Below, piece after piece: positions 1-7,120 of a DNA stretch of 23,450 bases. Below the pieces are notes generated by a model. The model was given only the letters and a program-made list of their open reading frames with translations, ran no database searches and had not been told where the DNA came from. The DNA is from Flavobacteriaceae bacterium (GTDB taxonomy: Bacteria; Bacteroidota; Bacteroidia; Flavobacteriales; Flavobacteriaceae), in assembly GCA_030834365.1 (NCBI GenBank), contig JAURFJ010000009.1:1-23450 (forward strand). Reading direction: 5' to 3'. The position numbers and the translations under genes were made by a program. Positions within the stretch are counted from its first letter, which is position 1. Every line of letters begins with the position of its first letter.

Positions 1-1031
1 AGATACTGCTGGTTAAACCAGCGCAGTTTTTCAATGTCGAAACGAGCCCCGGCCTTTTGAATGCCCTGCATAGAGAACAGTGCTGACATCTGCTGAAGGC
101 TCAACACTTCATCGTCTGATTTGGTACTCCACCCTAACAGGGCAAGAAAGTTCAATAATGGGGCAGACAAGAATCCGGACTCTTTGAATCCTGGTATTTC
201 TTTCCAACCGAGTGGATATACCGGAAACCCTCCAATTTCTCCGTCTCGCTTGCTCAATTTTCCTTTTCCGTCAGGCCTGAGAATTAAAGGTAGATGCGCA
301 AAAGTTGGCGATGTCCAGCCGAAAGCTTCATAGAGCAAGTGGTGCAAAGGCAATGAGGGCAACCATTCTTCTCCTCGTATGACGTGAGTGATTTCCATGA
401 GGTGATCATCAACCACGTTCGCCAGATGGTAAGTCGGCATTCCGTCGCTCTTAAAGAGCACCTTGTCGTCTAAGGTGTTACTGCTTACCGAAACGGTTTC
501 GCGCACCTCGTCGTAGATGCTAATTTGCTGATCTGGTTCTATTTTGAACCGAATCACATACGGGGTATTAGTCGAAAGCAAGCGATTCACTTCATCGGCC
601 GAAAGACTGAGGCTATTTCGCAATCCGTTTCGCGTTGAGCTGTCGTAGCTGAAGTGTAGCTTATTTGCTGATGCTTCGGCCCGTTTTTGTTCGAGTTCTT
701 CGGCGGTGTCGAAGGCGTAATAGGCGTGCCCGCTCGCAATTAGTTTTTGAACGTACTCTTTGTAAAGGCTTAGTCTTTCACTCTGACGGTAAGGCCCGTG
801 CTCCCCTTTATGCATAGGGCTTTCATCGGGCTCTATTTGTGCCCACTTTAGGCATTCTTGTATGTAGCCTTCTGCACCTTCAACATAGCGTGTTTGATCG
901 GTGTCTTCTATTCTTAGAATAAACACACCCTTGTGTTGTCGAGCGAAGACGTAGTTGTATAGTGCTGTTCTTAATCCTCCAATATGTAGCGGTCCGGTTG
1001 GGCTCGGCGCAAAACGTACTCTTACCGACAT
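1..1031 (-). CDS. gltX: Glutamyl-tRNA synthetase, 3' end beyond the window
   Basis: Class I aminoacyl-tRNA synthetase that charges tRNA-Glu with glutamate in the cytoplasm. The reverse strand translates without a stop from an ATG at 1031 to the window edge (about 343 residues). The HIGH-type signature SPTGPLHIGG is at residues 10-19, and the KLSKR nucleotide-binding loop is at residues 258-262. Full-length bacterial enzymes are roughly 470-510 residues, so the anticodon-binding C-terminal part is missing only because the window ends. The ATG at 1031 precedes the expected N-terminus (MSVRVRFAPSPTG) and follows an A-rich leader. The gene is divergent from ybeY. Whether it is strictly Glu-specific or also charges tRNA-Gln cannot be judged from this part. 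Confidence 0.96.
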   Translation of the reverse strand, partial: MSVRVRFAPSPTGPLHIGGLRTALYNYVFARQHKGVFILRIEDTDQTRYVEGAEGYIQECLKWAQIEPDESPMHKGEHGPYRQSERLSLYKEYVQKLIASGHAYYAFDTAEELEQKRAEASANKLHFSYDSSTRNGLRNSLSLSADEVNRLLSTNTPYVIRFKIEPDQQISIYDEVRETVSVSSNTLDDKVLFKSDGMPTYHLANVVDDHLMEITHVIRGEEWLPSLPLHHLLYEAFGWTSPTFAHLPLILRPDGKGKLSKRDGEIGGFPVYPLGWKEIPGFKESGFLSAPLLNFLALLGWSTKSDDEVLSLQQMSALFSMQGIQKAGARFDIEKLRWFNQQY

Positions 1032-1045
1032 GTTTTTTCTTTTTT

Positions 1046-1072
1046 CAAAGGTAGCATTATCGAGAAGATCAA
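1046..1072 (-). promoter_or_regulatory. Putative gltX promoter
   Basis: On the minus strand TACCTTTG (1053 to 1046) matches the Bacteroidota -7 element TAnnTTTG. A TTG at 1072-1070 lies 16 bases upstream, slightly closer than the usual 17-23. Transcription would start near 1040 and give a short A-rich leader before the ATG at 1031. This is a motif match only. Confidence 0.5.
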
Positions 1073-1076
1073 TTGG

Positions 1077-1084
1077 TATCTTTG
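1077..1084 (+). promoter_or_regulatory. Putative ybeY-mnmG promoter, -7 box
   Basis: TATCTTTG matches the Bacteroidota -7 consensus TAnnTTTG. It ends 4 bases before the GTG start of ybeY, so the predicted transcript would begin at or next to the start codon. No convincing -33 TTG is visible; there is a TTA at 1057-1059. Confidence 0.5.
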
Positions 1085-1088
1085 CCCC

Positions 1089-1514
1089 GTGGAATTACAG
1101 GTTGTATTCGAGAATTTTCCGAACACCAGAAGCCCTAAAGCGCGTTGGAAAGTCGCGCTTTCTAAATGCGCGCAGCACCTAAGCATTCATGCTGTTCTGG
1201 TCTTTAGGTTTGTGAGCGATGCGGAGATGCTCGAACACAATAGAGCCTACTTAGACCACGACACACTTACCGACATTCTCACTTTTGACCTTAGGGACAC
1301 CCCTGCAAACGAGGTTAACATTTTGATCAGTAGTGATCGAGTTGCTGACAATGCTAGAGACTTTAATGTCTCATTTGAACAAGAACTCTTTAGAGTAATG
1401 TGTCATGGCTTGTTGCATGTCACTGGTCAGGCTGATAAGACTGATTCTGAGGCGAAAGCCATGCGGCTGCGCGAAGATGAACTAATAAACATGTTCCACG
1501 TGGAACCTATATAG
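1089..1514 (+). CDS. ybeY: Endoribonuclease YbeY (rRNA maturation factor)
   Basis: Zinc-dependent single-strand endoribonuclease involved in 16S rRNA 3'-end maturation and ribosome quality control. The 141-residue length is normal. The metal motif is HGLLHVTGQAD with ligands H106 and H110. The third position, His in the common HGxLHLxGYDH form, is D116 here, as I recall from other Bacteroidota homologs. The segment around residues 57-68 (DHDTLTDILTFDL) is the conserved core. The start is GTG at 1089; no ATG lies close to the conserved N-terminus. The gene ends one base before mnmG and should be co-transcribed with it. Its last codons (MFHVEP) contain a palindromic parS-like site. Confidence 0.93.
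   Translation: MELQVVFENFPNTRSPKARWKVALSKCAQHLSIHAVLVFRFVSDAEMLEHNRAYLDHDTLTDILTFDLRDTPANEVNILISSDRVADNARDFNVSFEQELFRVMCHGLLHVTGQADKTDSEAKAMRLREDELINMFHVEPI
1492..1507 (+). other. parS-like ParB binding site 1 (inside ybeY)
   Basis: TGTTCCACGTGGAACC contains a perfect 14-bp palindrome, GTTCCACGTGGAAC (1493-1506), centred on CACGTG. It agrees with the bacterial parS consensus TGTTNCACGTGNAACA at every specified position except the last base. It lies within the final ybeY codons, eight bases before the mnmG ATG. Confidence 0.72.
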
Positions 1515-1515
1515 T

Positions 1516-3384
1516 ATGTTTGACGATGCTTATGATGTAATTGTTGTTGGCGCGGGGCATGCAGGCGCTGAAGCCGCAGCTGCCGCCGCCAACATGGGTA
1601 TGAGCACGCTTTTGATCACCATGAATCTCCAAACTATTGGTCAGATGTCGTGTAACCCGGCTATGGGAGGCATTGCCAAAGGTCAAATTGTGAGAGAGAT
1701 CGACGCACTTGGCGGTTATAGTGGCTTAGTCAGTGACGAAAGCGCTATTCAGTTTAAGATGTTGAATAGGTCAAAGGGCCCTGCAATGTGGAGCCCTAGA
1801 ACTCAGAATGATCGCATGTTGTTTGCTGAATCGTGGCGCATACGTCTTGAAGGCACCCCAAACCTAGATTTTTATCAGGAGATGGTTACCGGACTGCTCA
1901 TTGACAGCGATCGCGTGGTTGGTGTATCCACAACGCTTGGAATTCAAATACGCGCCAAGAAGGTAGTTCTCACTAACGGCACTTTCTTAAACGGTCTCAT
2001 ACACATTGGAGAAAAGAATTTCGGAGGCGGTCGTGCTGGTGAAAAGGCCTCTTTTGGTATTACGGAACAATTGGTTGACTTGGGATTTGACTCGGGCCGA
2101 ATGAAAACGGGCACACCACCTCGAGTTGACAGTCGTTCGCTGGACTACAGCAAGATGCTGCCTCAGCCTGGGGATGTTGTGCCTGGACACTTTAGTTATC
2201 TTAGAGAGTTTAGCTTAGAGCGTCAATTGGATTGTCACCTGACTCATACATCAGATGAAGTTCACGATTTGCTAAGGCAGGGCTTTGACCGCTCTCCTAT
2301 GTTTAACGGTAACATTCAGTCTATCGGACCGCGCTATTGCCCTTCTATAGAGGATAAAATTAACCGTTTTGCTGAGAAAGATAGCCACCAAATTTTTGTT
2401 GAGCCCGAAGGCTGGCGTACTGTGGAGGTTTATGTAAATGGATTTAGCACATCCCTTCCAGAAGACGTGCAGTACAGCGCTTTACGAAAGGTCAAAGGTT
2501 TTGAACAGGTTAAGTTTTTCAGGCCGGGTTACGCTATAGAGTACGATTATTTTCCTCCTACCCAGCTGAAGAACACCCTAGAGACCAAAATTATTAAAGG
2601 CCTGTATTTCGCAGGACAGATTAATGGCACCACAGGCTATGAAGAGGCTGCAAGTCAGGGTATTATGGCCGGAATAAATGCGGCCCTGAGCATTCAAGAA
2701 AAAGATCCGTTGGTGCTCCGGCGCGACGAAGCCTATATCGGAGTGCTGATTGACGACCTAATTACAAAGGGAACCGAAGAGCCCTATCGCATGTTTACAT
2801 CTAGGGCCGAATACCGCACTCTCTTGCGCCAAGACAACGCAGACTTTAGGCTTACCGAATTGTCTCATCGCATGGGTCTCGCCAAGGATAATCGTATGCG
2901 TGCGATGGAATTAAAGCGTAGCCAGACCGACGACATGCTAGCATTTTTTGAAAGCACTTCCTACAGCTTCGAAGAGGCCAACACGATGCTTACAAGGCTT
3001 GACTCTGCTTTGGTCAAGCAAGACGATAAGCTCAAGAAACTCTTGTCGCGCCCTAACGTGAGCTTAGAAGACATGAAGTCGCTTGCTCCCGTTTCAGCGT
3101 ATTTTGACCAACACCAGGTTAGCGATGAGGTTTTGGAACAGGTCGAGGTTACCATCAAATATTCGGGATACATTGACAAGGAGCGGGCCAATGCTGATAA
3201 GCTAACGCGACTGGAACATGTGAAGATACCCGACGATTTTGATTACAAAAAATTGAAATCGTTGTCTTTTGAGGCCCGGGAAAAACTGAGCGCTATCAAG
3301 CCCTCCACCGTATCTCAGGCCTCTAGAATTAGCGGCGTGTCACCCTCTGACATTAGTATTTTGCTTATTCACCTAGGCCGATAG
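1516..3384 (+). CDS. mnmG: tRNA uridine-5-carboxymethylaminomethyl modification enzyme MnmG (GidA)
   Basis: FAD-dependent enzyme that works with MnmE to install cmnm5/nm5 groups on U34 of tRNAs reading two-fold degenerate codons. The 622-residue length is full. The Rossmann FAD motif GAGHAG is at residues 12-17, followed by conserved blocks such as NPAMGGIAKGQIVREIDALGG, the GGGRAGEKAS segment, the late FAD-binding block YFAGQINGTTGYEEAASQG and RMFTSRAEYR. The C-terminal helical MnmE/tRNA-interacting region is intact. The ATG at 1516 follows the ybeY stop by one base. The gene is often near oriC in bacteria, which fits the parS-like sites on both sides, though no DnaA-box cluster was seen. 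Confidence 0.98.
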   Translation: MFDDAYDVIVVGAGHAGAEAAAAAANMGMSTLLITMNLQTIGQMSCNPAMGGIAKGQIVREIDALGGYSGLVSDESAIQFKMLNRSKGPAMWSPRTQNDRMLFAESWRIRLEGTPNLDFYQEMVTGLLIDSDRVVGVSTTLGIQIRAKKVVLTNGTFLNGLIHIGEKNFGGGRAGEKASFGITEQLVDLGFDSGRMKTGTPPRVDSRSLDYSKMLPQPGDVVPGHFSYLREFSLERQLDCHLTHTSDEVHDLLRQGFDRSPMFNGNIQSIGPRYCPSIEDKINRFAEKDSHQIFVEPEGWRTVEVYVNGFSTSLPEDVQYSALRKVKGFEQVKFFRPGYAIEYDYFPPTQLKNTLETKIIKGLYFAGQINGTTGYEEAASQGIMAGINAALSIQEKDPLVLRRDEAYIGVLIDDLITKGTEEPYRMFTSRAEYRTLLRQDNADFRLTELSHRMGLAKDNRMRAMELKRSQTDDMLAFFESTSYSFEEANTMLTRLDSALVKQDDKLKKLLSRPNVSLEDMKSLAPVSAYFDQHQVSDEVLEQVEVTIKYSGYIDKERANADKLTRLEHVKIPDDFDYKKLKSLSFEAREKLSAIKPSTVSQASRISGVSPSDISILLIHLGR

Positions 3385-3399
3385 GTTCCACGTGAAACA
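3384..3399 (+). other. parS-like ParB binding site 2 (after mnmG)
   Basis: GGTTCCACGTGAAACA matches the Bacillus-type parS 16-mer TGTTCCACGTGAAACA at 15 of 16 positions. It begins at the last base of the mnmG stop codon and ends 6 bases before the next ATG. Together with the site at 1492 it brackets mnmG, about 1.9 kb apart. Confidence 0.78.
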
Positions 3400-3405
3400 T
3401 TGCCA

Positions 3406-4224
3406 ATGAAATGCATTGATTATTTTCTGAGCCAAGAAGTTTTTGAGCTTGTCTTTCAAGAAGAGATTAAGGCCTATCGTACTACTCCAGTGCCCGGCGA
3501 CCTTGCTCGGTACTACCGCTCTCAAAAGTACTTATCCCACTCGAATACACGGAAGACCCTGGCATCACTATTTTATGCCGTCGCCAAGTTTTTCAGAAAC
3601 CGAAGTAAATGGCGAGCCGTTTTGAGTCATCATGATAAGGGTAGTAAATCGTCAAAAATAAGTGTTCTCGATTTTGGCAGCGGGGACAATAGTTTCGTTT
3701 CTTCTGCTCCTGGTAACGTTTCGGCTATAGGCTACGATCCATTTACAGGTCAAAACACCCCCAACCATGTCGGGTCGCTAGAGGCCCTTGTTTCTCAAGG
3801 CGCGAGATTTGACGCGATCACGTTTTGGCACAGCTTAGAGCATACCCCCGACCCGCTAGACGTTTTGAGAAAAGCGATGGATATGCTCAAGCCTGGCGGA
3901 TTTCTTCACATTGCCGTTCCAAACTATAACTCTTGGGACGCGAAATACTACAAGGGTTTTTGGGCAGGCTTTGATGTGCCCAGGCACCTTTGGCATTTTT
4001 CTTCGGAGAGTTTCGTCATCGTGAGTGAGCAGTTAGGGGTGTCGCTAATCGATCAGCAGCCTCATTGGTTTGATGCATTTTATGTGAGCTACCTGTCTGA
4101 AAAGTATAAAGGGAGTAAAGCACCTCTTCTAAGGGGGGCCTTGCGGACCTTTGCCGCTGTAATGAGTAAAAAAGCCTTTCGAAATCCGTCCGCGACCTAT
4201 GCGGTGCTTAAAAAGCCCTTTTAA
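3406..4224 (+). CDS. Class I SAM-dependent methyltransferase
   Basis: Predicted methyltransferase of the Methyltransf_23/UbiE-like class, 272 residues from the ATG at 3406; an in-frame TTG at 3400 is less likely. The SAM-binding motif I is VLDFGSGD, with DFGSG at residues 89-93. An acidic residue follows in GYDPFTG, and FDAITFWHSLEHTPDP plus LKPGGFLHIAVPN are the post-I and motif III blocks. DVPRHLWHF is typical of family members that act on small molecules or sugar/lipid precursors, but the substrate cannot be deduced. The gene starts just after parS-like site 2 and could be the third gene of the ybeY-mnmG transcript, as no terminator separates them. Confidence 0.85.
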   Translation: MKCIDYFLSQEVFELVFQEEIKAYRTTPVPGDLARYYRSQKYLSHSNTRKTLASLFYAVAKFFRNRSKWRAVLSHHDKGSKSSKISVLDFGSGDNSFVSSAPGNVSAIGYDPFTGQNTPNHVGSLEALVSQGARFDAITFWHSLEHTPDPLDVLRKAMDMLKPGGFLHIAVPNYNSWDAKYYKGFWAGFDVPRHLWHFSSESFVIVSEQLGVSLIDQQPHWFDAFYVSYLSEKYKGSKAPLLRGALRTFAAVMSKKAFRNPSATYAVLKKPF

Positions 4225-4256
4225 GGCCGTCAGCGAAACCATTTAGCCCCAAACGC

Positions 4257-4290
4257 CTAAGTGTCCGTCTTTCAGGAGAAACACGCTTAG
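4257..4290. terminator. Possible hairpin in a convergent gap
   Basis: Between the convergent methyltransferase and DoxX-like genes, CTAAGTGT (4257-4264) can pair with ACACGCTTAG (4281-4290) with a small bulge. It is nested within a weaker outer pairing of GGCCGT (4225-4230) with ACGGCC (4302-4307). There is no clean T-run. It may be a bidirectional terminator or an RNA structure; the evidence is weak. Confidence 0.3.
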
Positions 4291-4358
4291 ACCTGCTTAA
4301 AACGGCCCGCCTTAAAATAGATAATCCTGATCGTTTTTGGAAAAACTATAAGAACAAA

Positions 4359-4748
4359 CTATAGTTGAAAACGCTCTATCAGTATCCAGAATAATAGGGT
4401 CGGAATAAGGTAAACCACGATGGTCATGGCTCCGGCATAATCCTTCGCTATACGTTGACCCAGCAGAAGAGAAAGCAGTGAGGCCGCGGCCAGCGTTCCA
4501 GAAATTTTGGCGAAACCAAAGTGGTGGGCACGTGCGATTTCTGTTATCGCCAAGATTCCGCTCAGTGCGGCTCCAAGCTCTAGAAGTGTTATGGTTACCA
4601 GCATGAGGGGAACAGCTTTAGACAAAATGGTTTTTGAAAAGTGCTGCTTTAAAAAGGCGAGTTCTGCTTTGAAATTGATCATTTTATCTACGGCGCTTTG
4701 GCCGAAGACGATAACAAAAAAAGCTAAGAGAATGTAAATAGAGGTCAT
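4359..4748 (-). CDS. DoxX/MauE-like four-helix membrane protein
   Basis: A 129-residue integral membrane protein with about four hydrophobic segments (near residues 1-16, 46-68, 82-98 and 108-125). The short conserved motif SAVDKMINF after helix 1 resembles the DoxX/MauE-like small quinone- or redox-associated membrane proteins common in Bacteroidota. The start codon overlaps the end of holB by 4 bases (ATGA), so the two genes are translationally coupled. The physiological role is unknown. I infer only the family resemblance, and assignment to DoxX rather than a related DUF is uncertain. Confidence 0.7.
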   Translation of the reverse strand: MTSIYILLAFFVIVFGQSAVDKMINFKAELAFLKQHFSKTILSKAVPLMLVTITLLELGAALSGILAITEIARAHHFGFAKISGTLAAASLLSLLLGQRIAKDYAGAMTIVVYLIPTLLFWILIERFQL

Positions 4749-5872
4749 GATGAGCTGTTTTGACGAGGGGGTTGATGAATAAGCTTAGTCATTTGAAGGG
4801 CCATGTCTGCAAATAGAATCTTTGTATTGGCGTTACGGGAGAGGTTGTAAAGCGTGGCCTCGATCAAAGAAGTTAAATCGAGAAGGTTTTCTTCGTGAAC
4901 GAAGGGGGCAAACTTAGTCAGCGAAAAGTTATCGGCGAAGGCTGTTTTTCTAACTAGCTCGCCCGCCCCATACTGCAATAGCATTGCGGACCTTATTTGG
5001 CCTTGAGCGAAATTCAAAAAGTGTTTTTGCCCCTCCTTAGATAAACCGGACAACTTTTCTGCCCAGTTTAAAAGGGTGATCACTTCAGAGGCATCGCCCT
5101 TTACTTTGAACGCGGCGCGCACCCATTCTGCAAATAGGCGCTCGAATTGAACGTCTTCTGACTCGGCGCTTACCAAATACAAGGCCTGACCAATGCTGCC
5201 ATCGGCTCTAGAGGCCAGGTCGGTGGCCTTGGACGGATCTATACCCTTTTTGATGAGTGCCTCAGCAATAAACTCAGCCGACTCCGGCGGCAAAGAAAGG
5301 CGCTGACAGCGAGAAGTTATGGTCGCTAATAGCTGTTCTTCCCGGTGGGTAAGCAGCAAAAAAAGGGTGTTTTTTGGAGGTTCTTCAAGCACCTTTAGCA
5401 ATTTATTCGAAGCCTCTGTATTCATCTGTTCGGCCCCCCAAATAACGATAACCTTGTAAGCGCCTAAGACGGGCTTAAGGGCTAGTTGCTTTAGGAGCTC
5501 CTTAACTACGTCTACCTTTATAAGCGCCTCTTTGTCTTCAATAGAAGCAGTCGCATACCATTGATTTAGAGAGAGATAGGGGTTTTCAAGAACGGTACCT
5601 CTAAATAGTTCCATAAAATCTCCGCAAAGGGGATCTTTCTTAACCAGAGGGGAGCTATTGATGGGAAATACAAAATGTACATCTGGGTGTACAAGCCGAC
5701 TGAATGAGTCGTGATGGCCGAGCAGCTCGTTCACGTACCACAGCGCCAAGGCCAAAGTCGAGTGCGGGTTTTGGGCGACAAAAAGTTGAGCGTGAGCCAC
5801 CCGATTCTCTACTAGGGCAGATTTTAGGCGCTCTTTGCTGCTTTGGTATCCGTCAATAGTAGAAAAATCCAT
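4745..5872 (-). CDS. holB: DNA polymerase III delta-prime subunit (clamp loader)
   Basis: AAA+ clamp-loader subunit that, with DnaX and delta, opens and loads the beta sliding clamp. The 375-residue protein has a degenerate P-loop region (residues 33-45, no GKT), as expected for delta-prime, the NKLLKVLEEPP block at 156-166 and the SRC motif at 187-189 that supplies the arginine finger. Between residues 49 and 62 the paired cysteines of the zinc-ribbon module found in many homologs are absent, and the segment is short. HPDVHFVFP at 62-70 is characteristic of Bacteroidota delta-prime proteins. The start ATG at 5872 lies 4 bases after a -7 box. The gene is divergent from pgk. Confidence 0.88.
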   Translation of the reverse strand: MDFSTIDGYQSSKERLKSALVENRVAHAQLFVAQNPHSTLALALWYVNELLGHHDSFSRLVHPDVHFVFPINSSPLVKKDPLCGDFMELFRGTVLENPYLSLNQWYATASIEDKEALIKVDVVKELLKQLALKPVLGAYKVIVIWGAEQMNTEASNKLLKVLEEPPKNTLFLLLTHREEQLLATITSRCQRLSLPPESAEFIAEALIKKGIDPSKATDLASRADGSIGQALYLVSAESEDVQFERLFAEWVRAAFKVKGDASEVITLLNWAEKLSGLSKEGQKHFLNFAQGQIRSAMLLQYGAGELVRKTAFADNFSLTKFAPFVHEENLLDLTSLIEATLYNLSRNANTKILFADMALQMTKLIHQPPRQNSSS

Positions 5873-5876
5873 CTCT

Positions 5877-5884
5877 CAAAGATA
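5877..5884 (-). promoter_or_regulatory. Putative holB promoter, -7 box
   Basis: Read on the minus strand this is TATCTTTG, a full match to TAnnTTTG, followed by AGAG and then the holB ATG. The expected start of transcription falls at the start codon. A TTG lies about 24 bases upstream (5911-5909 on the minus strand). Confidence 0.5.
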
Positions 5885-5893
5885 GTATTTCGT

Positions 5894-5901
5894 TACTTTT
5901 G
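5894..5901 (+). promoter_or_regulatory. Putative pgk promoter, -7 box
   Basis: TACTTTTG matches TAnnTTTG. It is followed by a 22-base A-rich stretch up to the pgk ATG, the usual short A-rich leader of Bacteroidota genes. No clear -33 TTG is present. Confidence 0.45.
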
Positions 5902-5923
5902 AAAGAATCAAAAAACGCTTAGC

Positions 5924-7117
5924 ATGAAGACCATGTCCTCTTTTAACTTCACCGGTAAACGCGCCCTTATTCGCGTTGATTTTAACGTTCCGCTGGACGC
6001 CGATCTGCGCGTCACTGATGCCAGTAGAATTGAGGCTGCAAAACCAACGATCATTCACATTTTAGAAAACGGAGGCAGCGTAGTGCTTATGAGTCATTTG
6101 GGCCGGCCAGACGGCACGCCCTCAGATGCATTTTCGTTAAAAAACTTAGTAGAAAAAATAGAAGAGGTCATTGGCGTTTCGGTGCAGTTTAGCCCAGACA
6201 CCATAGGGGCAGAAGCAGAGAAAAGAGCTGAAGCGCTAGAGCCCGGACAGGTTTTATTGCTCGAGAACCTGCGCTTTTTTAATGAGGAAACAGACGGAGA
6301 TGAAGGCTTTGCCTCTGCGCTGGCTAGACTAGGCCATATTTACGTGAACGACGCTTTCGGAACGGCTCACCGCGCCCATGCCTCTACAGCAATTATTGCC
6401 AAATTCTTTCCGGAGAATAAGTGTTTTGGACTTCTCATGGAGAAAGAGATTCGGGCCATAGAGCAGGTGCTGAAGACCGGAGAGCATCCGATCACCGCTA
6501 TCATGGGCGGATCTAAAGTTTCTTCTAAGATTACTATCATTGAGAACGTGCTTCCGGCCATCGACCATCTTATTGTGGGAGGAGGAATGACCTATACCTT
6601 TGTAAAGGCTCTCGGGGGATCTGTTGGAGACTCCATTTGCGAAAACGACAAATTAGACTTGGCACTGAGCATATTAGAAAAGGCCAAGCAGCACAACGTG
6701 ACTGTTCACATTCCGTTAGACGTTATTGCCGCCAACGATTTTGCCGAACATGCCGACACCAAAGTGGTAGACGCTAATGCCATAGAATCAGGCTGGCAAG
6801 GCCTAGACGCAGGGCCTAAGACCTTGGAGATCTTCGAAAAGGTCATCTTGGCCTCCAAAACCATCTTGTGGAACGGACCGGTTGGCGTGTTTGAAATGGA
6901 GGCCTTCGCTGGCGGAACCAAGGCTATCGGTCGATTTGTTCAGGCAGCCACTGAAAAAGGAGCTTTCTCTTTAGTGGGCGGAGGAGACTCCGTCTCTGCA
7001 GTGAAGCAGTTTGGCTTCAGCGACAAGGTAAGTTATGTTTCAACTGGAGGGGGCGCCATGCTTGAAAGCCTAGAGGGCAAGACCCTGCCCGGGGTCGCAG
7101 CAATTTTAGAAGGGTAA
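5924..7117 (+). CDS. pgk: Phosphoglycerate kinase
   Basis: Glycolytic enzyme that transfers phosphate from 1,3-bisphosphoglycerate to ADP. The 397-residue length is normal. Signatures in order are RVDFNVPL (17-24), SHLGRPDG, LLLENLRFFNEE, NDAFGTAHRAHAST, GGSKVSSKI, NGPVGVFE and the nucleotide-site block GGGDSVSAV with the glycine-rich STGGGA near the C-terminus. Start choice: ATG at 5924 (MKTMSSFNF) fits the usual Bacteroidota N-terminus; a second ATG at 5933 is possible. It heads a plus-strand run with the lytic transglycosylase (3 bases downstream) and the DUF4837 lipoprotein. Confidence 0.98.
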   Translation: MKTMSSFNFTGKRALIRVDFNVPLDADLRVTDASRIEAAKPTIIHILENGGSVVLMSHLGRPDGTPSDAFSLKNLVEKIEEVIGVSVQFSPDTIGAEAEKRAEALEPGQVLLLENLRFFNEETDGDEGFASALARLGHIYVNDAFGTAHRAHASTAIIAKFFPENKCFGLLMEKEIRAIEQVLKTGEHPITAIMGGSKVSSKITIIENVLPAIDHLIVGGGMTYTFVKALGGSVGDSICENDKLDLALSILEKAKQHNVTVHIPLDVIAANDFAEHADTKVVDANAIESGWQGLDAGPKTLEIFEKVILASKTILWNGPVGVFEMEAFAGGTKAIGRFVQAATEKGAFSLVGGGDSVSAVKQFGFSDKVSYVSTGGGAMLESLEGKTLPGVAAILEG

Positions 7118-7120
7118 AGG

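Noticed and set aside
1492..4360. Replication origin next to mnmG
   Set aside because: No cluster of TTATNCACA DnaA boxes and no AT-rich unwinding region were found; only parS-like sites support origin proximity.
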